Below, in pieces: positions 23,406 to 36,075 of a DNA stretch of 64,000 nt (position 1 is its first letter; every line of letters begins with the position of its first letter). Under the pieces are notes generated by a model. The model had not been told where the DNA came from, did not search any database, and was given only the letters and a program-made list of their open reading frames with translations. The DNA comes from Ashinkailepas kermadecensis (Eukaryota; Arthropoda; Thecostraca; Neolepadidae), in NCBI GenBank assembly GCA_034440615.1, contig JAOTOM010004831.1:433711-497710 (forward strand), read 5' to 3'. The position numbers and the translations under genes are program-made.

Positions 23406-25568
23406 TCACTCGGCGATGGCGTCCATCATGTGCAGCAGGTCCGGCTGGTCGCCGGCGGCCTCGTCCAGGGTCATGTCCTGCAGCACGCGCTCCAGGTGGT
23501 GGCTGCGGCCGCGTGTCGCCACCACGGCCTCGCCCGCCGCCTCCTCGTCCGCGGACACGTCACTGCAGACACAGTCGTCCGGTCACAACTGGTGCCACCG
23601 ACCACGGCACGGTCACACGTCTCCCCACAGTCGGGCTTGGAGGTCGGCTCGGTACAACACTCCACCCCACCCTTCCCCAGTCACTCCTGTGGAGGTCGGT
23701 CCGGTACACCAGACACCCCGCTCTGCTGTGGGGACCGGCCCGATACACACCTCACCCTGTACCTGCTGTGGGGTCGGTCCGGTACACCCTGCCCCTGTTG
23801 TGGAGGTCTGCTCAGTACACCCCGCTGGTACACCACTCACTCCACCCATGCCGTGGGATCGGCCCGGTACACCCGACTCCTGCTGTGGTAGGGCCTGGAA
23901 CACCACACTCCTGTTATGGGGTCGACCCGGTACACCTCGCCGGGACACCACTCACCCCGCCCCTGTTATGGGGTCGGCATGGTACACGCCGCATGTACAC
24001 CACTCACCCCACCCCTGCTGCGGTAGAGCCCGACACACCACACCCCCGCTGTGGGTTGGCCCAGTACACCTCGCCGGTACACCACTCACCCCGCCCCGGC
24101 TGTGGAGGTCGTGCCCGGCAGAGTGAGCCGGAACTCGCATTTCTTGGTGGTGTGGCCAATCAGCTGAGCCAGCAGTTGGAGCGCTTCCGCGGCGTCCGGC
24201 GCCGGCGCCGGCGTTGGCCCGGCGGCCGGTGCGGTCTTGGAGGGCTGGGCGGCAGTTCGGGGTGCGACCGACACAACCTCGCCCTCCCTGCTCTGGTATC
24301 TGGCACACAGATCATCAAATGAGCGAGAGAGCATCAAACCACCACTGGCACACCTGCCGCCTCACGAGCAACACGAATACACCTGCGTCAAACACAGTCT
24401 ATAATATTACATACCATGGTTCATGCTGAGGGGAGCACTACTCGGAAGGTGCAGGCGCTATGTGCAAGTCCAGGTGAGTGATGCATATACAAGGGTGTTT
24501 CGCCGTTCGACGCGGAGTAGCGACAAACTGGCGATGAACAGGTAATCCTGCCCCATAGCCTCTTCTACAGACGTATTTCGCGAGAGGACATCTTGGACCT
24601 GTGAAGATATCGCAACAAAAAGGACTTTCTTTGTAGTGGGCTCAGACGATTCTTAGTAGCTTCAGTTGTCCATTTGCACAACACAAAACTACTCAGTCAT
24701 GTTTATGGCAGTTAGAGGTCAGCAGCATGGCAACGACAACACAAGCCTTAACATAGCTATTGGTTGGTTGTTGGAGTTTAGGGGCGTTAACAGAGCTATT
24801 CAAATATTTGGCGTGCTCCATTATTGGTCATTTATGTCTAAACGTATTTGGACGTATTTACACAGTTAGTGTTGGTAATTTTGTGATTGAGAGAAGGTCG
24901 AGGGAACTCACATGTTCGTGCCGAGATGTGTGGCTCGGTAGCCGTCACGCGCCAGTGAAGCAGGCTTCAGCGGCTCGCTCAGTGCCTCCATACACGGGTA
25001 GCACGAGGAGCCATTGATCTCTCCATGCTCGTCAAAGCTGACAATGTTTCCCGGCTTGGCGACGCCTATGGCACGCGAACGCAGAGGTCAAGCCCTGCGG
25101 TCCGGTCACAGCTGAGGTCATATAATAGGTCACGACCTGTACTCTGCTAACTACCAAGAGGCCACCATGAAAGTCATTGCTACAGAGCTTACGAACAAGC
25201 ACTCAGAGCGTGCTGCAAGGGCGTCATCGCAATAGTAATAACTCCAGTGCGGATATGTGCACTCAAGAAAGCCCTCGTGTGTAATTCTGAACGAATACGC
25301 AAATATAACACAGTTGCATTGGGAATGCGCCGCACACTCCTCAAAAGGAATGTGCAGTTATTTCAAAGAAAGAGCAAAAACAATCTCAGATATTTTCCAT
25401 TAGCTTCCTCTTCCATAACACTGTTAACGATTAATAGAAGATGCACGGGAACACACATTAAACTGCTAACGAATTTATTGTGATACATATATCAGATGTA
25501 TATGTGAGATTTCAAGGCATTTATAACCACATTTGGAAATTGCAGTATATGTACTTCATACATACATG

Positions 25569-25617
<49 letters not shown>

Positions 25618-28600
25618 CACACATATATCTGTGTGTGTGTGTGCGCGTGTGTGTTTGTTCACAGTGCATGTGCATGTGCATAGGTTCCTCTTGTGGATGT
25701 GTAAGCCATGAACATCAGGAATTTGTGCGGATCGTCGCACAGTGACAACTGTGCTATTTGTTATAAGGGCATCAAGCCCTCTGCTCTGGCATGGAGGTTG
25801 GAAGGACAGTCCAAGGTGACCACACTTTAAAACATACAGCAACCAAGACATTATAACCTGGTGATACATTTTATGTGGGAACATAAAAACAGCAAACAGT
25901 TGAGCACACTATTATCTCAACTTAGGCGCGTGACCTGCTTGATGGCGGATCAGCTAGTAAAACATCAAATGTTACATGCAAAAAAACGTGCGTCTTGATC
26001 CCTCCTTACCTTCAGGCAATGGGCCCGAAACGTCGATTACGAAAAGGCCGTTGGCATTCTGCAGCTTCTCCTTCAGGAAGATGGACACCTTGACGCGATA
26101 GTCGAGGAAGAAGTTGAGGATTTCGTACCGGATGTCTTGCATCTCGCCAGCAGAAACGCCACCGAACGACTGCGCAACATGCGACGGTTCTATTAGACGA
26201 CGCAACTTTTGTTCATACATGGAATGCGATCAGTGCATGGATGTATTTCACCGCCATCATAAACATAATTTTGGGATGAAAAGATAATCAGTGAAATGAG
26301 TAGCGACTGGGTATTTAGCAAACAGCGACGGCTTGGAGCACGAAGGGCTACAACCCCCTCTCCCAGGACCGCCGTAACATAATTCATGATACAAATATAA
26401 GGTAGTTATATGCAAATAAGCTAAGATACCAGGACATATATTTAGGATACACATTGGAATCGATAGTCGAAGCTTTGGTGGCCAATTAAGGTCATTTTGT
26501 GTTTTGTAGCTGATCACATTAAAAGACACGCCCTGTTGAGTAGAAGTGGCTCAAGGAACTTGAAGAGACCCTGAAAGTGGAATATTGTGCCGCCAAAAAA
26601 AGGGACAAAAATCGCATGCAAATATCTTGTCAACATGCATAAATAATTGCTAAACGTGATCGAACAAAATTAACATGTCATCCAAGATGACCTTGAATGA
26701 GGTCATCATTGAGTAAAGTGTATACATCGAAATCTTCTGCATCGAAATCAACGTATGCTGGAGGTGCAGCGGGACGTTTCGTACAAAGGCTACACAAACA
26801 TTTCTCAAGGGACAGGTGTGTCCCTATATATTCATGGATGAGTGTAAGCTGCCCATATTTTGCCATACATCTACCAATCATACCTGATGAGACCGATGTA
26901 TAGATCGGTGGATTCAGCCCAGGAAGGAGCTGGAGCCAACGAACGGTGACACTACTCACTAGCAGTTGCAATCAACACTCTAAAATCTCTACCCGAGGGA
27001 AGCCACCCAAATCGCACACATCATACCACCAAAACCAATGGAAAGCGAGACACATAAAAACAGTTACTTGCCCTCCTCCAATGTCGATCACTACCACGAG
27101 AGCATAATTAGTGGAGCAAACCAAACAGGCAATACCAAGCATAGTAACATCCTTTTTGCAGCAGAGGTTGCAGTCGTCCAGTTAGAGGCGTGAAATTTCA
27201 ATGCAGCGCCTTGGCAGTGCCGGAGTGACGTCATGTTGGGCGGAGCTTTTAACCCACTGACTCCACCAGTTCGCCAGCCGCCAGTCGAGAGCGGCCAGCG
27301 CAGTCTCCGCTGTTGGTGGCCGCGGAGGAAGCCAAGACGGTGCGCTCAACGCTGATATAGTGTAGTCCATCGGCGCAAAACGGGCGCGTGAAAGGGGTCA
27401 GATAACCGCTGGCGTACCGACCCTCGCAAAATGTCCAAGGTTTAACATTTTGCAGGTAACTTACATGGTACAGTTGATGTCCCATACACAATTAACGCGC
27501 CGCCAAACGGCGAAATTGATGATGTTGTGATGATGGAAGGTGATACCGAAATACGTCCCCCCCCCCCTCCCCCTCCAACACTGGTGGAATGTCCGACCGC
27601 CGCCGCCAGCGCGCGTGAACTGGCGCGGTAATCTCCGCTTTAGCCACCAATTAATGAGCATATACATGACAGGTATGCATAGCACAGTTGGCAGTTTTGC
27701 CGTCAAACCTGGTTTTACTGCATTTTGCCGCTGGTAAAAACAGCCATGCTAAAAACTGTCTTTACCAGCTTTTACTGGTAAGGGTTCTGCAACTACTTTA
27801 CTTAATCATTGTTCTTCTCAGATCTATAAAACATCCTATTTGTATGTCTGGTAGAGTGTCACGTATCATACAACGTTCATAATGCATATAAATACACAAA
27901 CTCGGAGCTGAAATTCACAGGAAGTGCAAGCATGGCAACATTATTTTTCCTGTTCTTACCAGTCCTTTACCAGTTTGTACCCGTTTGTACCGGTAAGGGC
28001 TGATGGTCATGACTAAAACTAGTTTTTCTCGGTAAAACCCCAACCCTGATCGACACCCGCGACGACGTTTCCTGTCGGTGTGCTCGCCTGCTGGCCTCGA
28101 GCCGCTGGTAGAGCTACAGGACACCGGCCGCCACCCACCTGAACGAACAGGTCGTACGTGGCGTCGACCTGGCGCTTGACGCGCGGCGCCGTCGCGAAGC
28201 GCGCCATCTGGTCCAGGTGGTTGAGCGTGATCATCACCAGCTGCTGAGGCTGGGCGCACTGCTCCAGCTGGTACTTGAAAACCATCACCATGAGATCGTA
28301 CAACTGCCGGCACGGTCAGCGCCAGCGAGGTCAGGTCACGTCTACAACGTGACACAGTCGGTGCCCGGGTCACACAAGACGACCGCTCAGGTTGGGGTAG
28401 CAGTGGAAACGCATGTGATAAGAAAAATGAGCGAAAACAAGGCGACCTGCCCTGTTCGTCTGTTGGACCCGTCTAGCCGACATCGGGCATGCAGAGTCGC
28501 ACCCCATCCGGTGCTTGATGAACGTGTGGGATATATCTAGTCTAAATTATAATGAACTTATGGGATCCAACCTTGTCTAATATATGTTAGACAGTCCATG

Positions 28601-29584
28601 CCAGACTTGTGAACTCATATATTGCCATGCTATACTTGTGAGAACACGTACCGTTCATGTCCGGCAATTCTAGCGCACGACGGCACAATAATAGCCACCA
28701 ATAATAGGCGCGGTACTTGTGGCCATGTTTGAAAATCGCACAACTCAGCCTGTGAAGCCGCACCTTGTCCATGCTGGGCTTGTTGAGTCGCATGATGGAG
28801 CTGTGCGCCAGTCGGTAGAAGATGGTGCGCAGACCGTGCGCCGAGTACAGGGGCTGCGGCCGGAACAGCTCCTCGATGAAGCGACCCGTACACATCAGCC
28901 CGAGTATGTCGTCGAGAACTGCGGCAGGCGCAGGGTTCGATGCACGACGTGCACACTGCTGCCGATTGGGGGTGTGGGGTGATGGGCTGTCACAACGCTG
29001 ACGCTGCCCCCACCCCCCAGATCACCAACGGCGTAACGACCACGACGTCGACACCCCCATGGAAGGGTGGATTCGAAATATGGGAATGCAAAGCAGCAAT
29101 CACCAGTATGCAAACCGAACCCAGATTCAACAATTGTAGCCTTAAACAGGACATAGTACCAATGATACCAGGCTTATAGATAATGGTTCTTCATCTTACG
29201 AGGAATGGAGGTGGCGCCTCACCTCCGTGGTGCATCACCTCACTTGGTGAGGTGTGCACAAAAGTACATACACATGTGCACACTCACTTGCATACACACC
29301 TGAAGCCTGATATGCCCCGATTCTTGCAATGGAGTAGTTCAAGCTTCAAAACCTCACAGCAAACATTTCACAATGATCAACACAGCGATTGGTCATGCCA
29401 CATTTCTATTCATGAGCACAATAGTCCGAGTCCGGCAGGCCTGTAGATTGACCCCAACAGATGAACACCCACCTCTTTCTGATTTTCCAGACTCAATTTC
29501 TTGAGCTCTGAGCCGCTGATCCAGAATGTAGAGCATCTCTCCTCCCATGTTCAGGAACAGCAGAGGCATTGCCTTCAGCGACAT
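23406..29584 (-). CDS. OSCP1: OSCP1 (organic solute carrier partner 1 / NOR1) orthologue
   Basis: Minus-strand exons in coding order: 29584-29473, 28918-28764, 28303-28139, 26169-26010, 25065-24912, 24353-24090, 23562-23406. All introns are GT-AG, phases match at all six junctions, and the total is 1167 nt (388 aa), close to the usual family length of about 380-390 aa. Family hallmarks in order: MSLKAMPLLFLNMGGEMLYI with LDQRLRAQ at the N terminus; FIEELFRPQPLYSAHGLRT; LAHSSIMRLNKPSMDK; YDLMVMVFKYQ; LNHLDQMARF; GGVSAGEMQDIR; FLKEKLQNANGLFV with VSGP; HLGTNM; and an acidic C terminus ending DLLHMMDAIAE. The family is intracellular, strongly expressed in testis and ciliated tissues of vertebrates, and was first linked to organic solute transport; its molecular activity is not established. 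The start is the Met aligning with the conserved MSL. The acceptor of exon 6 is chosen to keep the conserved GTNM; a second AG five codons later would also keep frame. The end of exon 6 is built of the minisatellite that fills intron 6. Confidence 0.95.
23640..24115 (-). repeat. Degenerate GC-rich minisatellite in OSCP1 intron 6 containing repeated 5' splice sites
   Basis: The minus-strand unit is CCGACCTCCACAGCAGGGGC followed by GGGGTGAGTGGTGTACCGG, with interleaved shorter units. The plus-strand string ccactcacc occurs at about 24082, 23999, 23949 and (variant) 23834. The first is the real exon-6 donor (exon ends at 24090); the others lie inside the intron. The last ~25 coding bases of exon 6 are one unit of the same repeat. 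Confidence 0.85.
24755..24795 (+). repeat. Short dispersed repeat shared with 33800-33835
   Basis: tggttggttgttggagttta followed by ggggcg occurs here and, as ggttggttgttggagtttag followed by gggtg, at about 33806. It probably marks the end of a SINE-like family. It lies in OSCP1 intron 5. Confidence 0.6.
25570..25655. repeat. (TA)n / (TG)n microsatellite in OSCP1 intron 4
   Basis: About 21 consecutive TA dinucleotides (25570-25611), then an AC/TG-rich tail. It lies in the intron between OSCP1 exons 4 and 5 and has no coding role. Confidence 0.97.
26170..28138 (-). other. OSCP1 intron 3
   Basis: 2 kb between exons 3 and 4. It contains TGACCT-rich text near 26685-26705 and a poly-C run near 27560. 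The reverse frames of 60-97 codons resemble no known family. Confidence 0.6.
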
Positions 29585-30300
29585 TTTGCTGGATATCAAG
29601 CATCAGGTAAATATGATAAAATTAGCCAAACAGTACTAAATATGCTCCAATGAAGGATCATGCATCGCTTTATTGTAACCGGATGCAAGCGACATGAAGG
29701 ACAACGGAAAAATAAGGAAGTGGGACGTCCCTCGACAGCCTGTATTGGCAAACTTGGGGAAGAGAACAGAAAACAGCAAAGGGGAAAACAGGTGATGCTA
29801 TATGAGAGGAGGAATGATAAGTGTCCTGAAATTGATTTTTTTAGGTATGGTGAGGGGGGGGGGAAGGTGATGTCAAAGAAGATAACTGATGTTTAAAAAA
29901 AGTGTAAATGTGTATGGATAATACCCATTGATGACTTACTTTCAATGTGACCTTTGTTGATTGTTTGGTGATGGTGGTAGTATCAGCAGTGTATCTGTTG
30001 CCTTCACCAGTTGGCAATGCTGATGCCAGAAGTCATTAACACTTATAAAGATGCATATATCACTCATAGCCTGTAGTAAAAAGGTAAAATGGCACTTAAT
30101 GTCAAAAATAACTCATTAGTGTTGGTCCCTCAAATTTCAGAATGTAAGGGCACTGATAACATACGTCTACCAAAGTTCATCTGACACGCCCTACGGCGCG
30201 GATTGCATCATTAGTAATGTCTAAAACATCATTGATGCCCATTTTGGAGCATTTAAACACAATCACAGCGATCCATAACGATGACAAATCAAGCCACACA
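29585..30300. other. Upstream flank of OSCP1, AT-rich
   Basis: No coding sequence or defined element was recognised. If the transcript starts at the CpG-richer block near 31.1-31.3 kb, this is part of a 5' UTR intron. Confidence 0.4.
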
Positions 30301-30512
30301 ATACCATAAAATTTTGCAAATTTGACCTCATTTGACCTTGAAGATATTGACCTAAGCTCATGAAATTTGCACACAATAGAGTTCACTACCGTACCCATCC
30401 ACTCTGTAAATTTCATTCCTCTAGCTTCACTAGGAGCCGAGATCTTAGGGGGGGGGGCGGAATCCCCCCCCCTCCAGTGCGCGTAATTTTCAGAGGCCCT
30501 CCAGGGCGCGTG
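30300..30512. repeat. Dispersed repeat with TGACCTCATTTGACC core and G/C tract, also at 33925-34110
   Basis: The string tgacctcatttgacc, then a variable stretch, then gatcttagg, a G and/or C tract and (c)cagtg(c/a), occurs at 30324-30478 and again at about 33939-34075, in the same order and orientation. The first copy carries a run of ten G followed six bases later by a run of nine C. Confidence 0.75.
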
Positions 30513-30891
30513 TTAAATTTGTTCATGGTCAGGAACAGGGATATCTCAGGGAAATGTTTGAATTTAACAGAAATGATGCAATTAGAGGTCATCAATTCAA
30601 AATTAAAGTGAATCACAGCAGGACAAGGTTAAGACAGTCTTTCTTCACCAACAGGGTAGTAGAACACTGGGACCAGCTGCCAGAAAACATTGTCAGTAGC
30701 AACACACTAAACATCTTTAAAAACAGCATGGACAATCATTATAAGAATAGGGGGCTTGATTTTCTGTATTCCAGGGTGGGTTCATTTACTGATTTGGTGG
30801 GTAACTGGTTCAGTGTCCAGGGTGCAACGAAGAAGGGCCCTTGTGGCTCATAGTTGCACTGATCTTTTATATCTTTATGTCTTTATGTTCA
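30513..30891 (+). mobile_element. 5'-truncated CR1 copy, 3' end only
   Basis: It closely matches the 3' portion of the element at 10921-11300 (read on the opposite strand): ttaaatttgttcatggtcag, the peptide REMFEFNRNDAIRGHQFKIK, VVEHWDQLPENIVSS, then the same 3' tail with cactgatcttttat and ttatgtctttatgtt. 5' truncation with a shared 3' end is typical of non-LTR retrotransposition. There is one open frame of 99 codons and no complete domain. Confidence 0.92.
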
Positions 30892-31079
30892 TTTTAATTA
30901 GGCTATGTGGCCCGCATCTAAAAGGAATGTGGCTTGTGAATCAGCCCACAGGTGGTGGCGACTATCATCAAGATGTTATGACTAAAATCGTGAATATGAA
31001 CCGTCTTGGTACCGACTATGTATCCGCTCTAGATAAGCGTGGCATTCCAGGCTACGCCCCTAAATGTCATTACTTCCGC

Positions 31080-31340
31080 GTGATCGTGACGTAGGCGCGA
31101 GCGGCCATGCTGAATGTAGGTGTGCCCTTGTATGCTGCGCCAATAGCCGGCGGGCTGTAATATGCCTCATCGATGTGTCCACCAATCACGGCTACCGCGA
31201 GGTGGAGCCAGCAGACGGCCCATGGTGTCGGCGGTGAGTCGACAGAGAACGCTCCGGGCCGCGAGAGCGTTCGGACTGAAAAGGCTGTTCTAAATCGTTG
31301 TTCTTGGCGCCGGCAGACGCGTACTAAATTTGCTGGCGGC
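31080..31340 (-). promoter_or_regulatory. CpG-richer block, candidate OSCP1 promoter
   Basis: A GC- and CpG-enriched block of about 250 bp in AT-rich DNA, 1.5-1.7 kb upstream of the OSCP1 start codon. It holds no convincing coding frame. Assignment as a promoter is inference from composition and position only. Confidence 0.25.
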
Positions 31341-32385
31341 ATCCGTCACTTTTAAAGATCACTTTGTAAAGTACCGATCGTTTAAAGTTAAATATAACGC
31401 CAAGTATCGTGGTACCTTACGCCGGATTATCTGCGACGCGCGACGGTCCTCTGACTCTTCACACTGCCAACGAGGCCGACTTCACTACAAAACAATTCCA
31501 AAAATGTATAAAGCCGAAAGCACAAACTTCCATTTTTTGCACACTTTTCCCATAATTTGTTGTGGAGGACAACATGTACCCGCATTGTCAAAAATATGTT
31601 TATCTTGGTGTTATTTAATGGTATTTGAATTGTTAATGTTCTTTGCTTGGTCAAGTGACTGTTGAGACATAAGTAGCTCAACTTGAATAGATAGGCTTGA
31701 CCAAGATGGGCCTCTGTGGCTCTTATTCAGCTTTAACACCATGACTTTATAACCTTAATTGCTTATATTAAAAAAAAGTTAAATTATGAAGGACATGACT
31801 ATCAAATTCATTAAAACTTCATCAGGAAACCTCAGAAAACCAATTATTAAACAAAAATTGGGCTTGGGGCTTCTAGAGATTTACCTGAATTGCTTGTATA
31901 TCAATCAGTTTTCACATTACCAAAATTAATGCATGCAAGATGTATGTATCCAAATCACAGGAGAAAAACAAAACAAACAAAAAAAAACACATTTTCTACA
32001 AACAATTGGCCATGGGCCTTCTTAAATTATTTGTCCATTCTTGGCATTATTTCCCACAAGCTGAAAAGCGCTCACTTGCACCAGGAATCAGCCATAACAT
32101 CATCTTAATAACATTAATAAATGGGCTCTTACAATATTTTTTATATATATGCCCTATCGCAACTAAAATACAAATTTATCAAAACACAATCTTACATAAT
32201 CTATCCCAACTTCTCCTTTTGCTCCAGAGGTAAATCTTGTGACATGAAACTTATGTTGCAAATTCACTTTCACTGTCACAGATAATAGCAAGGACCTCAA
32301 AAGCTAAACTTCTTAGTTCCTAAGCAGGCAATTATCATCAGTCTGTAGTAAAGAGACCTCAATAATATTGGAAACCACTGGAGGC
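31340..32385. other. Intergenic, nothing recognised
   Basis: AT-rich, with A-runs near 31770 and 31980. No gene or defined repeat was seen. Confidence 0.5.
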
Positions 32386-33118
32386 TGTGCTATGGCAGAG
32401 GATATGTTGCAAGATTTGACACTGATTACCAAAGAGGTAGAAAAACAGATGCAGAAAATAAAACCTGATAAAGCCGCTGGACCAAACAATATATCTGCTG
32501 GGATCTTAAAAGTTTGCTAATATTTAGCAGTTTCTACAGGTATCATTTTCAGGTGGTCTTTTGAGTATTCTGAAGTACCTGAAGATTGGCTAAACGCAAA
32601 CACAGTACCAATTTTGAAAACGAAGTAAAAAGGGTGTAGTAAAGTACAGGCTGGTATGCTTAACTTCACTCGTTTGCAAGGTACTGGAAAGCCAGCCAAG
32701 GAATGCCAATGTTCACACTCATCTTATATGCACAACCTTTTAAGGGAATAGCTTTGGATTTAGGAGATCCTGCTTAACCAACCAGCTGGAGATCATGGAG
32801 TATGTGACTAGAGAAGCAAACAATCAGAACAGGATAGATATTGCATACTTAAACCTTAGCACAGCATTTGATAAGGTTCCACAGATGCATACACATAGTT
32901 CATCAACTGGAGCAGCATGGGATTGATGGAAAGGTTCTAGGTTGGACTGAAGCATGCCTAAGGGGATGGAAATAAAAGATAGTGTTAAATTGAAGTAAAT
33001 CTGCATGGAAGGATGTTGTGAGTGGAGTGCAACATGGCTCTGTTCTAGGATCACTTCCCTATATAATCTTTGTGAACAGCATTGAGGTACGGCCAATGAA
33101 TGGTGTTAAATTAATGGA
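32385..33118 (+). mobile_element. Old CR1/L2-like reverse transcriptase remnant, 5' half
   Basis: Conceptual pieces in several frames match the RT order: IKPDKAAGPNNISAGILKVC (about 32457-32517), VPEDWLNANTVPILKTK, LTNQLEIMEYV, RIDIAYLNLSTAFDKVP, SGVQHGSVLGSL and IIFVNSIEVRPMNGVKLM (ending about 33115). Stops and frameshifts are frequent. The continuation (FEDDIKLEG) is found at 36265, 3.1 kb away. Confidence 0.8.
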
Positions 33119-33924
33119 GTCAATTTTTTGTTATTACTACAGTTTAAGGTAACTTAATTTCTCTGGAATCTTTTCATCATGATGTTTATGAACATGATCA
33201 AGATGATGTGACCACTCATTTTCTGCACAAATGTCCCTCTTCAGTTGGCAAAGAAATACTCTATCATAATATTCACTGTGCAAGCATAGCCAATGGATTA
33301 TTATTATCCATACTGGTGCTTCACAGACAATAAATATGAAATTGAACCCTTTTGGCAATTAATTCACAACTATATCACCTAAAAAACCATAAGTTTACAG
33401 CTTAATTATGCATTCATTCCCTACACAGAATGCTTGCAACTACATGTAGGCAGACATTTCTGTGATGTCCATAAGTTTTTTTGTGATGCTGTTAGCTATA
33501 ACAGCAGCAAATAATGATGTTAAGATTTGATGGTGTCAGAGCAGAGAAGTTTGTTTGGGGTGATTCTGGTTGTTTTGGCTAGGTTATATTATGGTATGCT
33601 ATATTATAATTATTAAGGTACATTATCTTAGTTTTGGTTAAGTTAGGTTAGATTAAATTCGGTTATTATATTGGTTATTATTTACGCTGGTCGCAACGAT
33701 CGCACAATGGGTCCGTACTACCGACTGTAACGACAACACGCACTGTCTGTACCAGCGTATGTAGCGAGCGTAAGTATGAACGGTCTCTACCTACGGTTTG
33801 GCAGTGGTTGGTTGGTTGGTTGTTGGAGTTTAGGGGTGCATAGGGGTGTCTTGCAGCTCCCAGCCCGTTCGACAGTGGAACGTGCATGCTTTCTGTATGT
33901 ATGGGTGGTGCCAGCTTGGGTGGA

Positions 33925-34110
33925 GTGGAGGCCAACTGTGACCTCATTTGACCCTAAAGACATTGATGGGGTCATGAAATGTATACTGTAGCAAGTTCAC
34001 TACAGCAGTAATTCCTCCAAATTGTGTGCTTCTGGTTTCAGATCTTAGGTGGCTGAACCCCCCCCCCCCCAGTGAACATTATGTGAGAGGCATGTTGACC
34101 GGGGATCTTC
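33925..34110. repeat. Second copy of the TGACCTCATTTGACC / C-tract repeat
   Basis: Contains tgacctcatttgaccctaaa, cagatcttaggtggctgaac and a run of about 13 C followed by agtgaacatt, parallel to 30324-30485. It lies inside the nested insertion. Confidence 0.7.
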
Positions 34111-34349
34111 TGCACTTCCTATGGTAGCGTTGCTTGCACTCATAATGTAACAGAATATGGTGTGTATGGAACCGGGCTGTTAAAATAAACAACTTGAACT
34201 GGATATGGATGCAATGTTTCATGGGTCACAATCCCTTGCTGTGAGGTAGGTGTATGACCACTTTGGTTCAAAGATACCAAACGTTAAATGCCTACAGAAA
34301 GTGAGAGGTCTTACCACAGGACAGCATGAAGCTATCATGGAACCATCTC

Positions 34350-34486
34350 AAGTGCAACAATAACCAATGGCCCTGACTGCTAACGACTGTGTGATCAGGT
34401 TAAAAGCATATCAGCGCCAAGATTCGAACCAACCACCATCCATATGGAAAGCAGTTGCCCTAACCAACTGCACCAATCGTTGACAT
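34350..34486 (-). repeat. tRNA-derived SINE
   Basis: On the minus strand, an A-box-like TGGTGCAGTTGGTTAG (about 34475-34460) is followed by a B-box GGTTCGAATCTTGG (about 34430-34417) at tRNA-like spacing, with a short unrelated tail. There is no full cloverleaf, so it is not a working tRNA gene. Confidence 0.75.
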
Positions 34487-34928
34487 CATGTGGGTGGAAT
34501 ACACCATGCAGAGCATGCCAACAGAGATGTTTATTTCCTTGATGATCTCTGATGAAGTTTTACATGTTCTTTACACACCACCTAATATTGACATCTTTAT
34601 ATGCAGCATTTCCAATGTTCTTGAACTTCATAAAATTGAAGCAGAAATGTCAGCAGACAAGTCAAATTGAGCCATCTGCATGCATAATTGCAAAGTTGGC
34701 TCACACTGTGCTCCAGTGCAACACACAAATATTAAGTTTTCTTTTTGAGACAATCAAGCAAACTTAGTTTTTAAGAAACCATTGTCATTCCCTGTGTGCA
34801 GTCCTGGTATTTGTGGCAGTATCTTGGAGAGTGCTGGTTCCTGAAGGAATTCTAGGGCTAGAAGGTCCACAACTTCCTTCTCAAAGCATTGAAGCTGCAT
34901 AAACCTCAATCTGAGCACCATGCTACAT

Positions 34929-35409
34929 CAGTGTTAAATTACTCGAGAAATAGGGTGGAATATACCACTTTCTGAACACTCAATTGACATCCTTATCCAA
35001 GAAGTATCAACATCCTGCTTCTCTATGCATGTTTATGAGCTCTTCATGTCTCTTTTCTAACAGTACTTCGGTTATAAGTATCATGATCATGGTCTCGATA
35101 AGGGATGGTGATGCACAAACATTTTGCAATGCAAGTTCAGGGAAAGGGATTATTCATAATGCGATATGGCTTGCAGTGCCATTATATAGCAGAAGTATTT
35201 TATCTCGCTACTCAGAATATAGCTCTTCCTAAATTATGAATATCAAAGCAACTGATGAAGGTACAGTCATAATTATACCATTTGGCTCAAATTTGAGTCT
35301 GAAGGACATCAAAGGCATTTGAAATGACACCAATTCCATCGTAAATTTTGACATCCTACTGTGCTCATTTCGACATCTCACACCTAACGAAAAACCAGCA
35401 TTTTAACAG
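34929..35409 (-). mobile_element. hAT-type MITE copy 1, 8-bp TSD tgctacat
   Basis: 481 bp flanked by the perfect 8-bp direct repeat tgctacat (34921-34928 and 35410-35417). The ends are cagtgttaaatt and ttttaacag, the latter having lost two bases of the CACTG end. The body shares tagggtggaatataccactt and cgacatctcacacctaacga with copies 2-4. There is no coding capacity. The CAGTG ends and 8-bp duplications are hAT hallmarks. Confidence 0.92.
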
Positions 35410-35573
35410 TGCTACATGGTTGGTCCAAGAACACCAGAGCGGAAGAAGAGAATAAGACAAACCTGACCATCCAATTAAGGTATGTGAAATGAGTACAGCA
35501 TTAACTCATAAAATAGAGTGAATATTGCAGCACAGTTCCCGTATTCCAGGTGCCATACTTATCATGGTATCAT

Positions 35574-36075
35574 TGCAGTTTAAGGTAACCATGAGATAAG
35601 TTTTTCACACATTCTATTTCCATGAAGCATGCAAAGGGGCCAAGTTTGGTTAAGTTAGATTAGGTTAAGCTTTTGTTGCAAGTTAGACAAATTTCCACTT
35701 TTTGGGGGAATTTTTTCATTATTTTTTTTCTTCAAGAGAAAACAGGTTTCTCCTAGGTTGGTCAGTTTAGGTTAGGTTTATAAAGCTGAAAATTTAACGA
35801 CAATAATTGTTTGGAAATTTTCCATTAACAAAAATTAATTATTGCATGGAAGGTTGGGCTAGGTTAGGTTATGTTAGATAATTTTTCTTTATTTTAAACA
35901 ATACTTTTTATGCTATATTACCTACCTACCCAATTACAAATCACATTTTGTGTTATTTTGGCTCCCAACTGAAAAGTATGCATTTGCAGAGGAAATGATT
36001 GGCCATATCATGTTCAGCACATTTATAAACATTGCACTCAAAGAAACCCAAAACATATCTTAAGCTGCAAATTTA
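35574..36075. mobile_element. TIR element (MITE A) copy with TTGCAGTTTAAGGTAA ends
   Basis: The left end is attgcagtttaaggtaacca and the right end is the inverse (cttaagctgcaaattt). The interior shares ccatgaagcat, TTAGGTTAGG-like text, gctatattacc, caactgaaaag and atgcatttgcagaggaaat with the copy at 58108-58530. No coding frame is present. Confidence 0.8.

Noticed and set aside
22996..24126. 376-codon plus-strand frame
   Set aside because: It crosses the 81-bp repeat, the antisense of OSCP1 exon 7 and the intron-6 minisatellite. OSCP1 on the other strand explains the region.
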